Part shown: piece after piece, positions 41,834 to 52,903 of the stretch | How positions within the stretch are numbered: the stretch's first letter is position 1 | Layout: every line of letters starts with the position of its first letter | Notes under the pieces: generated by a model | The model's input: the letters and a program-made list of their open reading frames with translations, nothing else | Database searches by the model: none | What the model was told of the DNA's origin: nothing | Translations under genes and position numbers: made by a program | NCBI RefSeq assembly: GCF_029439465.1 | Contig: NZ_JAROAV010000057.1 | Span: 1-64,000, forward strand | Source: Luteipulveratus flavus | GTDB taxonomy: Bacteria > Actinomycetota > Actinomycetes > Actinomycetales > Dermatophilaceae | DNA: 64,000 nt | Direction of reading: 5' to 3'

Positions 41834-43797
41834 CGGCTGCGCTCCTGCGCACGCACCGGGCCGGTGACGTAGAGCCGGGCACGACGTCGGGCCGCCTCCC
41901 TGCGGCCGGCCGTCGGCGCCACCGCCCGCGCGGCTCCGCCGGCCACCATCGCCGCGCGGAAGACCATCCAGCCGGCGGCGCCGTGGTGCTTGCGGACGTA
42001 CCTCTCCAAGGACGCGTGGAAGTGCTGCTCCCGGACGACGGAGTCGCTGCTGGTCGCCGCCCCGAGGTGGGTGCCGGACACGCCGCGGACGACGTCGGAG
42101 CGCCAGCCGCGCGACATCGCCCGCCGCTGCCAGTCGGTCTCCTCGGAGTAGAGGAAGAACCGCTCGTCCAGCAGTCCCACGTTCGCGATCGCCCGGCCGC
42201 GCAGCAGCAGCACCGAGCCGATGACGAAGTCCGGGCGGTTCCGCCGGAGGCCGAGACCCACGGCCTCGACCACGGCGCCCATCGGGCTGGGGAACGGCCA
42301 CGCGACGCGGACCTCCTCCCCCGTCTCGGGGTGCACCTGCTCCGGCGCCACCGCCGCGAGGCGCGAGTCCGTGTGCAGCGCGTGGTGCAGCGCGGTGACC
42401 CCGGCCGGGTCGATGCCGGCGTCGGGGTTGAGCAGCAGCACGTCCGTGCCGGCCAGGTCGTCGTCACGGTCGCCGATGGCCCGCAGGCCGTGATTCACGC
42501 CGCGGGCGAAGCCCAGGTTGCTGCCGGGGTCGAGGTAGCGCGCACCGGCCGCCCGCACCACCTCGGCGGTCGCCGGGCTGGAGGAGTTGTCGACCACGGT
42601 CACCGGGAAGGCGCCGCCCAGCCGGTCGAGGCACGCGGCGAGCAGGTCCGGCGGACCGTAGGCGACGACGATGACGTGCAGGTCCGGGAGGCCGCCGCCC
42701 TCGGTCGCCGCCGTCGGCGTCGCGTGGTCGTACATGCGGCGATGATGGCGCGCCACCTGCGCCCAGGTGAACCCCTCGGCGTGCGCGAGGCCGGCGTCGC
42801 GGCACCGCTGCCAGGTACGAGGGTCCACCAGCTGCCGGATCCGGTCGTGCAGGGCCTCGGCGTCGCCCGGAGGCGCGAGCAGGCCGGCGCCCGCGACGAC
42901 GTCCGGCAGCGCGCCGGACTCGCTCGCCACCACTGGCACCCCGCACGCCATCGCCTCGACCACGACCCGGCCGAACTGCTCCACCCAGCCCGAGGTCTCC
43001 AGGGAGGGCACGGCGAGGACGTCGAGCCCGCGGTAGAACGCCGGCAGCTCCTCGGCAGCGCGATGGCCGTGGAACCGGACCCGGTCGGCCGCACCCAGCG
43101 CGGCGGCCTGCGCCTCCAGAGCCTCTCGCTGCGAGCCGGTCCCCGCGACCTCGACCCGCCAGGCGGGCTCGCCCGCGACCGCGTCCAGCAGCACGCCGAC
43201 ACCCTTGTGCGGCTCCAGCCGTCCGGCGTACCCGATGGTCAGCCCGTCACGCGGCGGCTTCCGGTCGGCAGGGGTGAACCGGGACAGGTCGAGCCCGAGC
43301 GGGATGTCGTACGCGGGGGCGGCGAGCCCCTTGTCCTTCAGGATCCTGCCCGCCGCGGAGTTGCACACGTACGCCGCGCTCGCGCCGCGCAACGCCCAGC
43401 GCTCGGTCCAGCGGAACGGCACCGGGTAGCGCTTGCGGAGGTTCTGGGCGGAGTACATGACGTACGGGACCCGCGAGCGGCGCAGTCTGCGCAGGGCGAG
43501 CACCTCGGCGGTGGCCAGCGAGCAGGGCTCCTCGTGCAGGTCGACCAGGTCCCACCGCTGCCCGAGCAGCCGCCACACGGGGCGCGGATCGTAGACGAAC
43601 AGGTTCGGGTGCTGGCCGAACGTACGCACCGGCTCGATGAAGTCGTCCCCGTCCGGGCTGAGCTCGACCATCGAGCCGCCCTCGTTCCACCGGCGCGACG
43701 ACACCAGGGTCAGCTCGACCCCGCCGTGGATCAGCTCCCGCTCCCGCTGCCGCCAGGCCGAGACCGGCGCATGGTGAGCGAACCGCAGTACGCGCAT
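41830..43797 (-). CDS. Fused GT4 and GT2 glycosyltransferase
   Basis: A 655-residue protein with two catalytic domains. Residues 1-370 are a GT4 unit (MRVLRFAHHAP, IGYAGRLEPHKGVGVLL, E-x7-E in VEQFGRVVVEAMACG). Residues 385-640 are a GT2 unit (VIVVAYGPPDLLAACL, LLLNPDAGIDP, FFLYSEETDWQRR). ATG 43797 is preceded by a G-rich ribosome site. It heads the three-gene unit and is divergent from the methyltransferase-pyruvyltransferase gene 65 bases away. The fusion should couple two sugar additions. Confidence 0.85.
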   Translation of the reverse strand: MRVLRFAHHAPVSAWRQRERELIHGGVELTLVSSRRWNEGGSMVELSPDGDDFIEPVRTFGQHPNLFVYDPRPVWRLLGQRWDLVDLHEEPCSLATAEVLALRRLRRSRVPYVMYSAQNLRKRYPVPFRWTERWALRGASAAYVCNSAAGRILKDKGLAAPAYDIPLGLDLSRFTPADRKPPRDGLTIGYAGRLEPHKGVGVLLDAVAGEPAWRVEVAGTGSQREALEAQAAALGAADRVRFHGHRAAEELPAFYRGLDVLAVPSLETSGWVEQFGRVVVEAMACGVPVVASESGALPDVVAGAGLLAPPGDAEALHDRIRQLVDPRTWQRCRDAGLAHAEGFTWAQVARHHRRMYDHATPTAATEGGGLPDLHVIVVAYGPPDLLAACLDRLGGAFPVTVVDNSSSPATAEVVRAAGARYLDPGSNLGFARGVNHGLRAIGDRDDDLAGTDVLLLNPDAGIDPAGVTALHHALHTDSRLAAVAPEQVHPETGEEVRVAWPFPSPMGAVVEAVGLGLRRNRPDFVIGSVLLLRGRAIANVGLLDERFFLYSEETDWQRRAMSRGWRSDVVRGVSGTHLGAATSSDSVVREQHFHASLERYVRKHHGAAGWMVFRAAMVAGGAARAVAPTAGRREAARRRARLYVTGPVRAQERSR

Positions 43798-43862
43798 CTG
43801 CCCCCACCCCCTCTGCGCCCATTCTTGCCAACGGTGAGCCTGTTGACGGCAGAATCTCGCAC

Positions 43863-46256
43863 ATGGGGGAACCGGCCACACTTCGTTGCAGAGCGTGCGG
43901 GTCCGAGCGGCCGCGCGTCGTCGTCGACCTCGGCGAGGTCCCGGCGTCCGACCTCTTTCCCCGCGCCGACGACCCGGCGCCGGATCCGCGCTGGCCGCTG
44001 ACCCTGGCGATGTGCCCCGACTGCTGCCTGGTCCAGCTCGGCGCGGTGCGCGGCGCGATGCCGGAGCCGCAGTCGGCCGTCGACTCCGACACCGCGCTGG
44101 CGCACGCCGCCGCCTCGGTGGAGCGCGTCGTCGCCGACGAACGGCTCGCGCCCGGCCACAGCGTCCTGGAGCTGGACAGCTCGCACGGCGCCTCCTGGCT
44201 GCCCCGGTTCGTCGAGCGCGGGCTCCGGCCGGTGGACGAGGGTCCGGCCGACCTCGTCGTCGACGTGCACTACCTGATGCACGAGGAGGACCTCGACGCC
44301 GTGGTCGCCGCCCACGCCGCGCGCCTCGCCCCCGGCGGGGTGCTGGTGTGCGAGTTCTTCCACGTCCTGCCGCTGGTCGAGGGCGGCCTCGTCGACACCA
44401 TCCGGCACGGCCACTTCGTCTACCTGTCCGGCATCGCGCTGCAGCCGCTCCTGGAACGCCACGGGCTCGTCCTCACGCGCGCCGAGATGGTCCCGGTGTA
44501 CGGCGGCAGCGTGCGCATCTCCGCGCGGCGGGCGGCCGACGACCCGAGCGTCGATCCGAGCGTGGACGAGCTGCTCCGCCGTGAGCGGTCCGCCGGTCTC
44601 GACCGCGTCGACACCCTCGATGGTCTCGGCGAGCTGGGCCGGAAGGCGACGAACGCTCTGCGAGAACGCCTGGTGGAGCTGCGTTCTCGCGGTTCCCGGG
44701 TCGCGGCGTACGGCGCCCCGTCCAAGGCCGCCGTGCTGCTCGCGCTCGCGGACGTCGACGACAGCCTCCTGCCGTACACCGTCGACAAGTCGCCCGCCAA
44801 GCACGGTCACCGCGTCCCGGGGGCGCACGTGCCGATCATGGCGCCGGAGCAGCTGCTGCAGGACCGCCCGGACGAGGTGGTCGTCCTCACCTGGGACATC
44901 GCCGAGGAGGTCATCGCCCAGCTGCGGGAGATGGCACGCGGATCCGGCTGGCAGCCGACGTTCTACGTCCCGCTCCCCCAGCCGCGCGAGCTCACCTTCG
45001 CGACCGCGCCGGCGGGTGGCCGCGACTTCGCCGAGCGTGAGCCGCGGCCACCGCGGTCACTGCGCCGCCCCGAACCCCGTGTCGAGAGCGGGAACCGGAC
45101 GAGCGCCGGTCCGATCGTCGTGTTCGGCGAGCTGGGCGGTCCGAACCTCGGCAACGAGGCGTCGTTCGAGTCCTTGCTCGCGCTCATCCACCGGGACATC
45201 CCGGACGCGGCGGTGCACGTCCTGTGCTACGTGCCCGAGCGGATGACGGCGCGGCACGACGTGACCGCCGACCACATCAACTGGCCGCGCCACGAGCGGA
45301 CGCCGCGTCCGCTGCGGCCGGTCGAGAAGGTCGCCCTCCGCGTGGGGGACCTCGCCCGGACAGCGCGGCAGGTGCGGTCCGCGCGAGCGGTCCTCATCCC
45401 GGGTGCCGGGGTGTTCGAGGGTGAGCTCGGCACCCGGATGCTCGGGCTGCCGCTGTCGTTCTGGCGCCTGGCCGTGAGCTGCCGGATGTACGGCGTGCCG
45501 CTCCTGGTGATCGGCGCCGGCGCGAGCCCGGTGCAGGAGCCGTGGTCGCGCCGGCTGTTCGCCGGCGGGTTGCGGCGGGTGACGCACGCCTCGTTCCGTG
45601 ACGAGCGGTCGCGCGACATCGTCCGCGGCTGGACCGGCCGACCCGACCAGGGCGCGGTCAGCGGCGACCTCGCCCTGCTTCTGGAGTACGAACAGGGCAG
45701 TGCAGCGGCATCTGTCCCCGATCCCGAGCTGGTGGTCGTCGGCGTCATGCGCAACGGCGGCCGGCGCACCACCGGGTACGACTACGAGGAGCGAGTGACC
45801 GAGCTGGTCCGCGGGCTGGTCGCCCGCGGCCGTCGCGTGCGCCTGGTGGGAGGGGACTCGGCCGACGACGAGACCATGGACCTGATCGTCCGCCGGTGCG
45901 GCGACGAGCGGGTGGACAGCCTGCGAGCCACCTCGCTGCGAGAGCTGGCCGAGGCCATCTCGCCGGCCGCGGCCGTCATCGGCACCCGCTACCACAACCT
46001 CGTCATCGCCCTGCAGCTCGGAAAACCGACCGTGTCCCTGGGATACGCGCGCAAGTGTCAGGACCTGATGGCGATCTTCGGTGTGCCGGCTCTGTCCTTC
46101 GAGGCGTCCTCCTTCGCGGCGACGGACGTGCTGGCCGCCCTCGACGACGCCCTGGAGCACGGGACCCGCCCCGACCCTGCCGTCCTCCCCCGGCTGCGCG
46201 ATGCGATGGAGGCGGACTGGGCGACCTGCCGGAACCTCATCGAAGGAGCGCACTGA
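43863..46256 (+). CDS. Degenerate C-methyltransferase fused to polysaccharide pyruvyltransferase
   Basis: A 797-residue protein. Residues 1-385 follow the NDP-sugar C-methyltransferase layout: zinc ribbon (CRACG and CPDCC) and C-terminal domain (VAAYGAPSKAAVLL). The SAM-binding core is reduced, however. The conserved YAYFSSYS segment is missing, the DGYL loop reads SSHGASWL, about 31 residues including the ribose-binding acid are absent, and YHEHF is RHGHF. Residues 415-797 are a pyruvyltransferase domain (VFGELGGPNLGNEA, PGAGVFEGELG, GTRYHNLVIALQLGKP). It probably adds a ketal pyruvate to the glycan; methylation is doubtful. TGATG links it to the next gene. Confidence 0.82.
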   Translation: MGEPATLRCRACGSERPRVVVDLGEVPASDLFPRADDPAPDPRWPLTLAMCPDCCLVQLGAVRGAMPEPQSAVDSDTALAHAAASVERVVADERLAPGHSVLELDSSHGASWLPRFVERGLRPVDEGPADLVVDVHYLMHEEDLDAVVAAHAARLAPGGVLVCEFFHVLPLVEGGLVDTIRHGHFVYLSGIALQPLLERHGLVLTRAEMVPVYGGSVRISARRAADDPSVDPSVDELLRRERSAGLDRVDTLDGLGELGRKATNALRERLVELRSRGSRVAAYGAPSKAAVLLALADVDDSLLPYTVDKSPAKHGHRVPGAHVPIMAPEQLLQDRPDEVVVLTWDIAEEVIAQLREMARGSGWQPTFYVPLPQPRELTFATAPAGGRDFAEREPRPPRSLRRPEPRVESGNRTSAGPIVVFGELGGPNLGNEASFESLLALIHRDIPDAAVHVLCYVPERMTARHDVTADHINWPRHERTPRPLRPVEKVALRVGDLARTARQVRSARAVLIPGAGVFEGELGTRMLGLPLSFWRLAVSCRMYGVPLLVIGAGASPVQEPWSRRLFAGGLRRVTHASFRDERSRDIVRGWTGRPDQGAVSGDLALLLEYEQGSAAASVPDPELVVVGVMRNGGRRTTGYDYEERVTELVRGLVARGRRVRLVGGDSADDETMDLIVRRCGDERVDSLRATSLRELAEAISPAAAVIGTRYHNLVIALQLGKPTVSLGYARKCQDLMAIFGVPALSFEASSFAATDVLAALDDALEHGTRPDPAVLPRLRDAMEADWATCRNLIEGAH

Positions 46257-47131
46257 TGGCACCACTTCTCAGCGTCGGCATCCCGGTCTACAACGGCGAG
46301 AAGTACCTCGCCGAGGCGCTCGACTCGATCCGGGCCCAGACCCTCACCGACATCGAGATCCTGATCGCCGACAACGGCTCGACCGACGGCACCGAGCAGA
46401 TCTGCCGTGCCGCCGCGGCCGCCGACCCCCGGGTGCGCTACCTGCGCAGCGAGACCAACCTCGGAGGCCCGCGCAACCTGAACCGGCTCGTCGAGGAGTC
46501 GACCGCGCCGCTGTTCAAGTGGGCCTTCTACGACGACCGCTGCGCTCCGACGTTCCTGGAGGCGTGCGTGCGCACCCTCGAGGCGCATCCCGACGCCGTC
46601 CTCGCCCACCCCCGCGTGCTCACGATCGACGAGGCGTCCCAGCTGACCGGCGGCCGCGACGACGCGGACCTCCAGCTCGACCTCGAACCCGCGCACCGAC
46701 GGCTGGCCCAGCTGTACGTCCGCATCGCCGAGCAGGCGCTGTTCGGCGTCATCCGCACGGATTCGCTGCGCCGCACGCGCGGGATCCAGCCGCTGCTGTC
46801 CGACGGCTTCATCCTGCTCACCGAGCTGTGCCTCCAAGGCCCGTTCGTCGGTGTGCCGGAGCAGCTGCTGTACCTGAGGGACCACGGAGAGCAGCACGGC
46901 GGTAACCGCGCCAGCGAGATGCGCTGGCTCGGCAGCCGGCGCCGGGCGCGGGTCTTCGGTTACACGCAGGTCACCGGTCATCTGCTCGCCGCCGTACGCC
47001 GCTGCGACCTGGACGCCGCGGAGAAGGCGCGCTGTGCCGCCACCGTCGGACGGCACTGGACCCTGCGCACCTGGCGCAGCAGTGCGAGCGACGTCAAGCA
47101 CCTCTACGCCGACGTCACCGGTCGCTACTGA
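46256..47131 (+). CDS. GT2-family glycosyltransferase
   Basis: A 291-residue GT-A enzyme: LLSVGIPVYNGEKYLAEALDS at the N-terminus, LIADNGSTDGTEQIC, and a metal site in FKWAFYDDRCAP. The C-terminal part is typical of enzymes adding a sugar to a polysaccharide. ATG 46256 overlaps the preceding stop by one base and has GAAGGAG upstream. It is co-transcribed with the pyruvyltransferase fusion. Confidence 0.86.
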   Translation: MAPLLSVGIPVYNGEKYLAEALDSIRAQTLTDIEILIADNGSTDGTEQICRAAAAADPRVRYLRSETNLGGPRNLNRLVEESTAPLFKWAFYDDRCAPTFLEACVRTLEAHPDAVLAHPRVLTIDEASQLTGGRDDADLQLDLEPAHRRLAQLYVRIAEQALFGVIRTDSLRRTRGIQPLLSDGFILLTELCLQGPFVGVPEQLLYLRDHGEQHGGNRASEMRWLGSRRRARVFGYTQVTGHLLAAVRRCDLDAAEKARCAATVGRHWTLRTWRSSASDVKHLYADVTGRY

Positions 47132-47141
47132 CCCGCCGAGG

Positions 47142-47770
47142 TCATAGCGACAGCAGGGCCTTCCGGACCACGAACGCTTCGGCGTACCGCGCCCGGCACT
47201 CCATACCGCGCAGCCGCATGAGGCCGCGGAACATCTCCTCGTCCCACCAGTCCCGGCCGTGCTGCGAGGGGTACGCCTGGAACAGCCCGTCGATCTTGCG
47301 CTGAGCCGTCGCGTCGTCGACCGGGACGTAGTGGGTCGGGCGGCCGAGGTCGCCGTCCCACTTGGGGATCTCGTAGTGCAGCACCAGGGAGTCGCGCCAC
47401 ACGGTGGTGGCCAGCTCGCCGATGAGGCGGTGGTCCTGGTGCGCGTCCTCGGGGGACGGCGCGAGGACGAGGTCGGCGTCTCCGGCGCGCGCGACGTCCT
47501 CGAGCGCCTCCTTCGTCGCGTCCCAGTGCGCCGGGAGCCGTCCGTCCGGAAGGTCGAGGCACTGCACTCCCCCGGTCGCTCCGAACAGCTTCGCAGCGTG
47601 CTCGGCCTCCCGAGCACGCTCCTCGGATCCGGTCAGGACGACGTTGCGGACCACCCGCCGCACGTCTTCCGCGAGCATCAGGACGGTGGCGCCACAACCG
47701 ATCTCGATGTCATCAGGATGGGCGCCGAGACAGACGACGTGACGGACGGCGCCGAGATCGAGGGCCAGCA

Positions 47771-47771
<1 letters not shown>
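47142..47771 (-). CDS. PIG-L/LmbE-type deacetylase
   Basis: A 209-residue zinc-dependent hydrolase with the family motif GAHPDDIEIGCG (about 16-27) and the third ligand in EDAHQDHRL. These enzymes remove acetyl groups from N-acetylamino sugars. It shares the TGATG overlap with the aminotransferase gene, so it should act on an amino sugar or its precursor in the same pathway. ATG 47771 is preferred; GTG 47774 is possible. Last gene of the reverse-strand deoxysugar operon. Confidence 0.87.
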
Positions 47772-49090
<1,319 letters not shown>

Positions 49091-49927
49091 TCAGACCGCC
49101 GGGAGCGCGACGTCGACCGGCGGGGGCAGCGGCTCGCTCATGACCGCGGGCTGCTCGCGCCACAGCGCCCACGGGCTGCACCCGCGGCGGTAGAGGTCCT
49201 CCAGCGACGCCCGCTCCTTGAGGGTGTCCATCGGCGCCCAGAACCCGTCGTACGGCGTCGCGCGCATCTTCCCGTCGGCGGCGGCCTTCACGCAGGCGTC
49301 CATCACCAGGTCCTGGTTCTCGCCGAGGTAGTCGAAGATGCCCTGGCGCAGCACGAAGTAGCCCCCGTTGATGCGCATGTCCATGTCGGCGACGGGTTCG
49401 AGGCCGGTCACGCTGGTCGGGCCGTTCATCCTGAGCACGTGGAAGGAGTCCTGCGGCTTCACCGCGAGCACGCTCGCCACGGCGTCGGTGCCGCGGAACT
49501 GCTCGACCAGGTCGTTCATCGGTGCGTCGGTGAGCACGTCGCCGTAGTTGGCCAGGAACATCTCGTCGCCGTCCAGGTGGTGGCGGACCCGACGGAGCCG
49601 TTCGCCGATGGGGGTGTCCAGACCGGTGTCGGCGAAGGTGATGCGCCACTCGCTGATGTCGGTGCTGAGCATGTCGATCTGCTCACCGCCGTGGGACATC
49701 ACGAAGTCGTTGGACGCGGTCTCCCGGTAGGAGAGGAAGTAGTCCTTGACCGCCTCGGCGCCGAACCCCAGGCAGAGGATGAACTCGGTGTGCCCGAAGT
49801 GGGCGTAGTACCGCATCACGTGCCACAGCACCGGTCGATGACCGATCGGCACCATCGGTTTGGGCAGTGACTCCGGTCCGGAACGGATCCGCATGCCCAG
49901 CCCCCCGCAGAACAGCACAACCTTCAT
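49091..49927 (-). CDS. rfbF: Sugar-1-phosphate nucleotidylyltransferase (glucose-1-phosphate cytidylyltransferase-like)
   Basis: A 278-residue protein with the nucleotide-binding start VVLFCGGLGMRI, PKPMVPIGHRPVLWHVM, and DMRINGGYFVL, matching the RfbF family that makes CDP-glucose from CTP. The length fits. The usual partner CDP-glucose 4,6-dehydratase (RfbG) is not in the window. It lies between a C-methyltransferase and an aminotransferase, so the nucleotide sugar is probably modified further by those enzymes. UTP or other specificity cannot be excluded. Confidence 0.85.
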   Translation of the reverse strand: MKVVLFCGGLGMRIRSGPESLPKPMVPIGHRPVLWHVMRYYAHFGHTEFILCLGFGAEAVKDYFLSYRETASNDFVMSHGGEQIDMLSTDISEWRITFADTGLDTPIGERLRRVRHHLDGDEMFLANYGDVLTDAPMNDLVEQFRGTDAVASVLAVKPQDSFHVLRMNGPTSVTGLEPVADMDMRINGGYFVLRQGIFDYLGENQDLVMDACVKAAADGKMRATPYDGFWAPMDTLKERASLEDLYRRGCSPWALWREQPAVMSEPLPPPVDVALPAV

Positions 49928-49959
49928 GTCGTCAGCCCCTTTCCGACGAACGAGTCCTC

Positions 49960-51189
49960 TCAGAGGACCTCGAGGTGTGGAAGGGCGACCACCAGCCGGC
50001 CGCCCCAGTCACGTACGTACGACAGCTGCGCCGAGATCTCCTCGCGGAGGTTCCACGGCATGATCAGGACGTAGTCAGGGCGCGCCGCGTCGAGCGCCTC
50101 GACCGGGTGGACCGGGATGTGCGTGCCCGGCAGGAACCGCCCGTGCTTGTACGGGTTGCGGTCGACCGCGAAGCGCAGCAGGTCGGCGCGGATGCCGCAG
50201 TGGTTGAGCAGGGTGTTGCCCTTGCCGGGGGCGCCGTACGCCACCACGGACTTCCCCTCGCGAGCGGCGCCGATCAGGAACTCCATGACGTCGTTGCGGA
50301 CGGTCGCGACCTGGGCCGCGAAGCCGGCGTGCCCGTCCAGGCTGTGGAGCCCGGCCCGCTCCTCGGCCGCCAGCACCCTGGCGACCGCGGCGGTCGGCTC
50401 CGGAGCGCCCTCGGTCGGTGCGGACCACGTCCGCAGCGAGCCCCCGTGCGAGGCCAGCTCCTCGACGTCCACGACCGTCAGGCCCGCCCTGGCCAGGACG
50501 CGTTGGGTGGTGAGCAGCGACAGGTAGGAGAAGTGCTCGTGGTAGATCGTGTCGTACTCGTTGCCCTCGATCAGGCGCTGCAGGTGCGGGATCTCGATGC
50601 TGACCCGGCCGTCGTCGGCGACCAGCGCGCGCAACCCCTGGGCGAAGTCGACGATGTCCGGGACGTGCGCGAAGACGTTGTTGGCCACCACCAGGTCGGC
50701 CGGGCCATGGGTCGCCGCGACCTTCGCGCCGGTCTCCGCGCCGAGGAACAGCACCTCCGTCGGCACGCCCTTCTCGCGTGCGGCCTCGGCGACGTTGGCG
50801 GCGGGCTCGATGCCGAGGCAGCGCATGCCCCGCGCGACGACGTGCTGCAGGAGGTAGCCGTCGTTGCTCGCGACCTCCACCACGAAGGCGTCCTCGTCCA
50901 GCCCGAGCCGCTCGACGGCGGTGTCGACGAAGCGCTTCGCGTGTGCGACCCAGGAGTCGCTGTAGGAGGAGAAGTAGGCGTAGTCGGAGAAGATCTCCTC
51001 GCCCGAGAGGTACGCCGGCAGCTGCACCAGCAGGCAATCACCGCAGATCCGCACGTGCAACGGGTAGAAGGTCTCACCCTGGTCGAGCTCGTCGGCGGTC
51101 AGGAAGCTCTCGCACGGCGGCGACATGCCGAGGTCGACGAACGTGTGCGTCAGCTCTGCGCCGCAGAGCCGGCACGTGGGGGCGCTCAC
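49960..51189 (-). CDS. NDP-hexose C-methyltransferase
   Basis: A 409-residue SAM-dependent enzyme of the TylC3/TcaB9 type. N-terminal zinc ribbon (CRLCG, CGDC), SAM motif [12 protein letters not shown] and ribose-binding GIEP, catalytic YHEHFSYLS, then a C-terminal Rossmann-like domain ([14 protein letters not shown]). It adds a methyl group to a ketosugar carbon, making branched-chain deoxysugars. All key residues are intact, in contrast to the fused relative at 43863. It overlaps the epimerase gene by 4 bases. Confidence 0.9.
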   Translation of the reverse strand: MSAPTCRLCGAELTHTFVDLGMSPPCESFLTADELDQGETFYPLHVRICGDCLLVQLPAYLSGEEIFSDYAYFSSYSDSWVAHAKRFVDTAVERLGLDEDAFVVEVASNDGYLLQHVVARGMRCLGIEPAANVAEAAREKGVPTEVLFLGAETGAKVAATHGPADLVVANNVFAHVPDIVDFAQGLRALVADDGRVSIEIPHLQRLIEGNEYDTIYHEHFSYLSLLTTQRVLARAGLTVVDVEELASHGGSLRTWSAPTEGAPEPTAAVARVLAAEERAGLHSLDGHAGFAAQVATVRNDVMEFLIGAAREGKSVVAYGAPGKGNTLLNHCGIRADLLRFAVDRNPYKHGRFLPGTHIPVHPVEALDAARPDYVLIMPWNLREEISAQLSYVRDWGGRLVVALPHLEVL

Positions 51190-52223
51190 GACGCGACCTC
51201 GGACGTCCGCAGTCGCAGGTCGTCGTCCAGGCGGCCGGCGGCCATGAGTGCCTGGACCCGCTGCAGCCGGACGTACCGCTCACCCTCGAAATCCGTTGGG
51301 GTCAGACCGATCTCGCGCATGTCGTCGGCGAGCTCGACGATCCCTTGCGGGACCGTCCACTGCGGCCGGAAGGCGGGCAGCCGGTCGTAGATCTTCGCGA
51401 AGCTCACCTGGTAGTCGCGGGTGTCCGGGCCGGCCCCCTCGGCGAACGTGACCGGGCAGCCGGTGTACGCGGCGACCTGCTCGGCGATCGTGCGGATCTG
51501 CACGACGTCCTCGTCCCGGCCGACGTTGAACGCCTCGTCGTGCACGGCCTCGCGCGGCGCCTCCATGGCGGCGAGGAACGCCGCGGAGATGTCGGCCGCG
51601 TGGACCAGCGGACGCCACGGGCTGCCGTCGGACTGCAGCCTCACCTCGCCTCGGGTCAGCGCGGTGCCGGTCAGGTTGTTGACCACGATGTCCGCGCGCA
51701 GCCGCGGCGAGCTGCCGTACGCGGTGGCGTTGCGCAGGTAGGTCGGGCTGAAGTCGTCGCTCGCGAGCGCCGAGAGCCCCTCCTCCGCCATCACCTTGCT
51801 CTCGCCGTACGGCGTCACCGGATTGAACGCCGACGTCTCGTCGACCGGTGCGTCACCCGCCGCGCCGTAGAGCGAGCACGAGGAGGAGAACAGGAAGCGC
51901 GGGACCCCTGCGGCCTTCGCCGCCCGGGCCATCGCGACCGCCCCCTCGGCGTTGACCGAGTAGGTGGCCTGCGGGTTCAGATGACCGATCGGGTCGTTCG
52001 AGATCGCCGCGAGGTGCACGACGGCGTCGAACCCCTCCAGGTCCTCCGGCCGCGCGTCACGGACGTCACCGTGGCGCTGCTCGTACCCGCTGACCTGCGG
52101 ACCGAAGTCGCACCCGGCGTACCAGTCGGTGTCGAGGCCCACAACCTCGTGCCCCGCGGCCAGGAACTGCGGCACCAGAACGGCGCCGATGTACCCACGA
52201 TCACCCGTGACCAGAACTCTCAT
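51186..52223 (-). CDS. NAD-dependent epimerase/dehydratase (extended SDR)
   Basis: A 345-residue extended short-chain dehydrogenase: [10 protein letters not shown] for NAD binding (about 7-16), catalytic SSSCSLYG and Y-x3-K in PYGESK. Acts on NDP-sugars as epimerase, dehydratase or reductase; the family cannot be narrowed by motif. It is the first gene of the reverse deoxysugar operon (52223 to 47142), divergent from the RmlC-type epimerase with a 119-base AT-richer promoter region. Confidence 0.87.
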   Translation of the reverse strand: MRVLVTGDRGYIGAVLVPQFLAAGHEVVGLDTDWYAGCDFGPQVSGYEQRHGDVRDARPEDLEGFDAVVHLAAISNDPIGHLNPQATYSVNAEGAVAMARAAKAAGVPRFLFSSSCSLYGAAGDAPVDETSAFNPVTPYGESKVMAEEGLSALASDDFSPTYLRNATAYGSSPRLRADIVVNNLTGTALTRGEVRLQSDGSPWRPLVHAADISAAFLAAMEAPREAVHDEAFNVGRDEDVVQIRTIAEQVAAYTGCPVTFAEGAGPDTRDYQVSFAKIYDRLPAFRPQWTVPQGIVELADDMREIGLTPTDFEGERYVRLQRVQALMAAGRLDDDLRLRTSEVAS

Positions 52224-52342
52224 GATCCCCCCAAGGTCGCCATCAACAATCTAGCCACAAACGGGTGTATGGTGCGCCCGCTTGTAGGAAAATCGGGTGA
52301 GGGGCAGTCCGGTACAGGCAGCGCGGCGGAGGGGGATCCGGC
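52224..52342. promoter_or_regulatory. Divergent promoter region of deoxysugar genes
   Basis: 119 bases, clearly AT-richer than the surroundings around 52245-52290. TAGATT on the reverse strand (about 52249) and TATGGT on the forward strand (about 52266) are possible -10 elements. The -35 boxes are unclear. Confidence 0.35.
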
Positions 52343-52903
52343 ATGCAGGTGACGCACACGTCGATCGGGGGCGTCCTGCTGCTCACGCCGACGCCGCACC
52401 GTGACGAGCGTGGCTTCTTCAGCCGCACGTTCGACGCGGCGATCGCTCGCGAGGCCGGCATCGACCCCGACGCGTTCTGCCAGGACAGCCTCTCCCGCTC
52501 CCGCAAGGGTGTCGTCCGGGCGCTGCACCTGCGCGGGGGCGCCGGTGAGGCCAAGCTGGTCCGCTGCTCCTCCGGCGCGATCTTCGACGTCGCGGTCGAC
52601 CTGCGGCCGCAGTCGCCGACGTACGGCCGGTGGGAGTCCTTCGAGCTGGACGGCGACCACCAGCGTTCGGTCTACATCCCGGCCGGCTGCGCGCACGGCT
52701 TCCAGGCCCTGACCGAGCCGGCCGACACCTCCTACCGCATCGACCGCGAGCACGACCCGGCCGACTCGATCGCCATCGCGTACGACGACCCGTGGCTGGC
52801 CATCCCCTGGCCGCTGCCGGTCACGGTCCGGTCGCCCGCCGACGCCGCCGCTCCGACGCTGGCCGAGCTCGGCCTCCAGCCCGACCGCCGGGTCGCCCCG
52901 TGA
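52343..52903 (+). CDS. rfbC: dTDP/CDP-4-keto sugar 3,5-epimerase (RmlC-like)
   Basis: A 186-residue cupin enzyme with DERGFFSRTF, the catalytic His in VVRALHLRG and the conserved IPAGCAHGF and IAYDDPWLAIPWP. It epimerises C3/C5 of 4-ketohexoses, as in L-rhamnose or related deoxysugar pathways. The normal rmlA, rmlB and rmlD partners are not in the window, so it may serve the neighbouring nucleotidyl-sugar branch. It starts a long forward operon running to 63455, with a 4-base overlap to the phosphatase. Confidence 0.87.
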   Translation: MQVTHTSIGGVLLLTPTPHRDERGFFSRTFDAAIAREAGIDPDAFCQDSLSRSRKGVVRALHLRGGAGEAKLVRCSSGAIFDVAVDLRPQSPTYGRWESFELDGDHQRSVYIPAGCAHGFQALTEPADTSYRIDREHDPADSIAIAYDDPWLAIPWPLPVTVRSPADAAAPTLAELGLQPDRRVAP

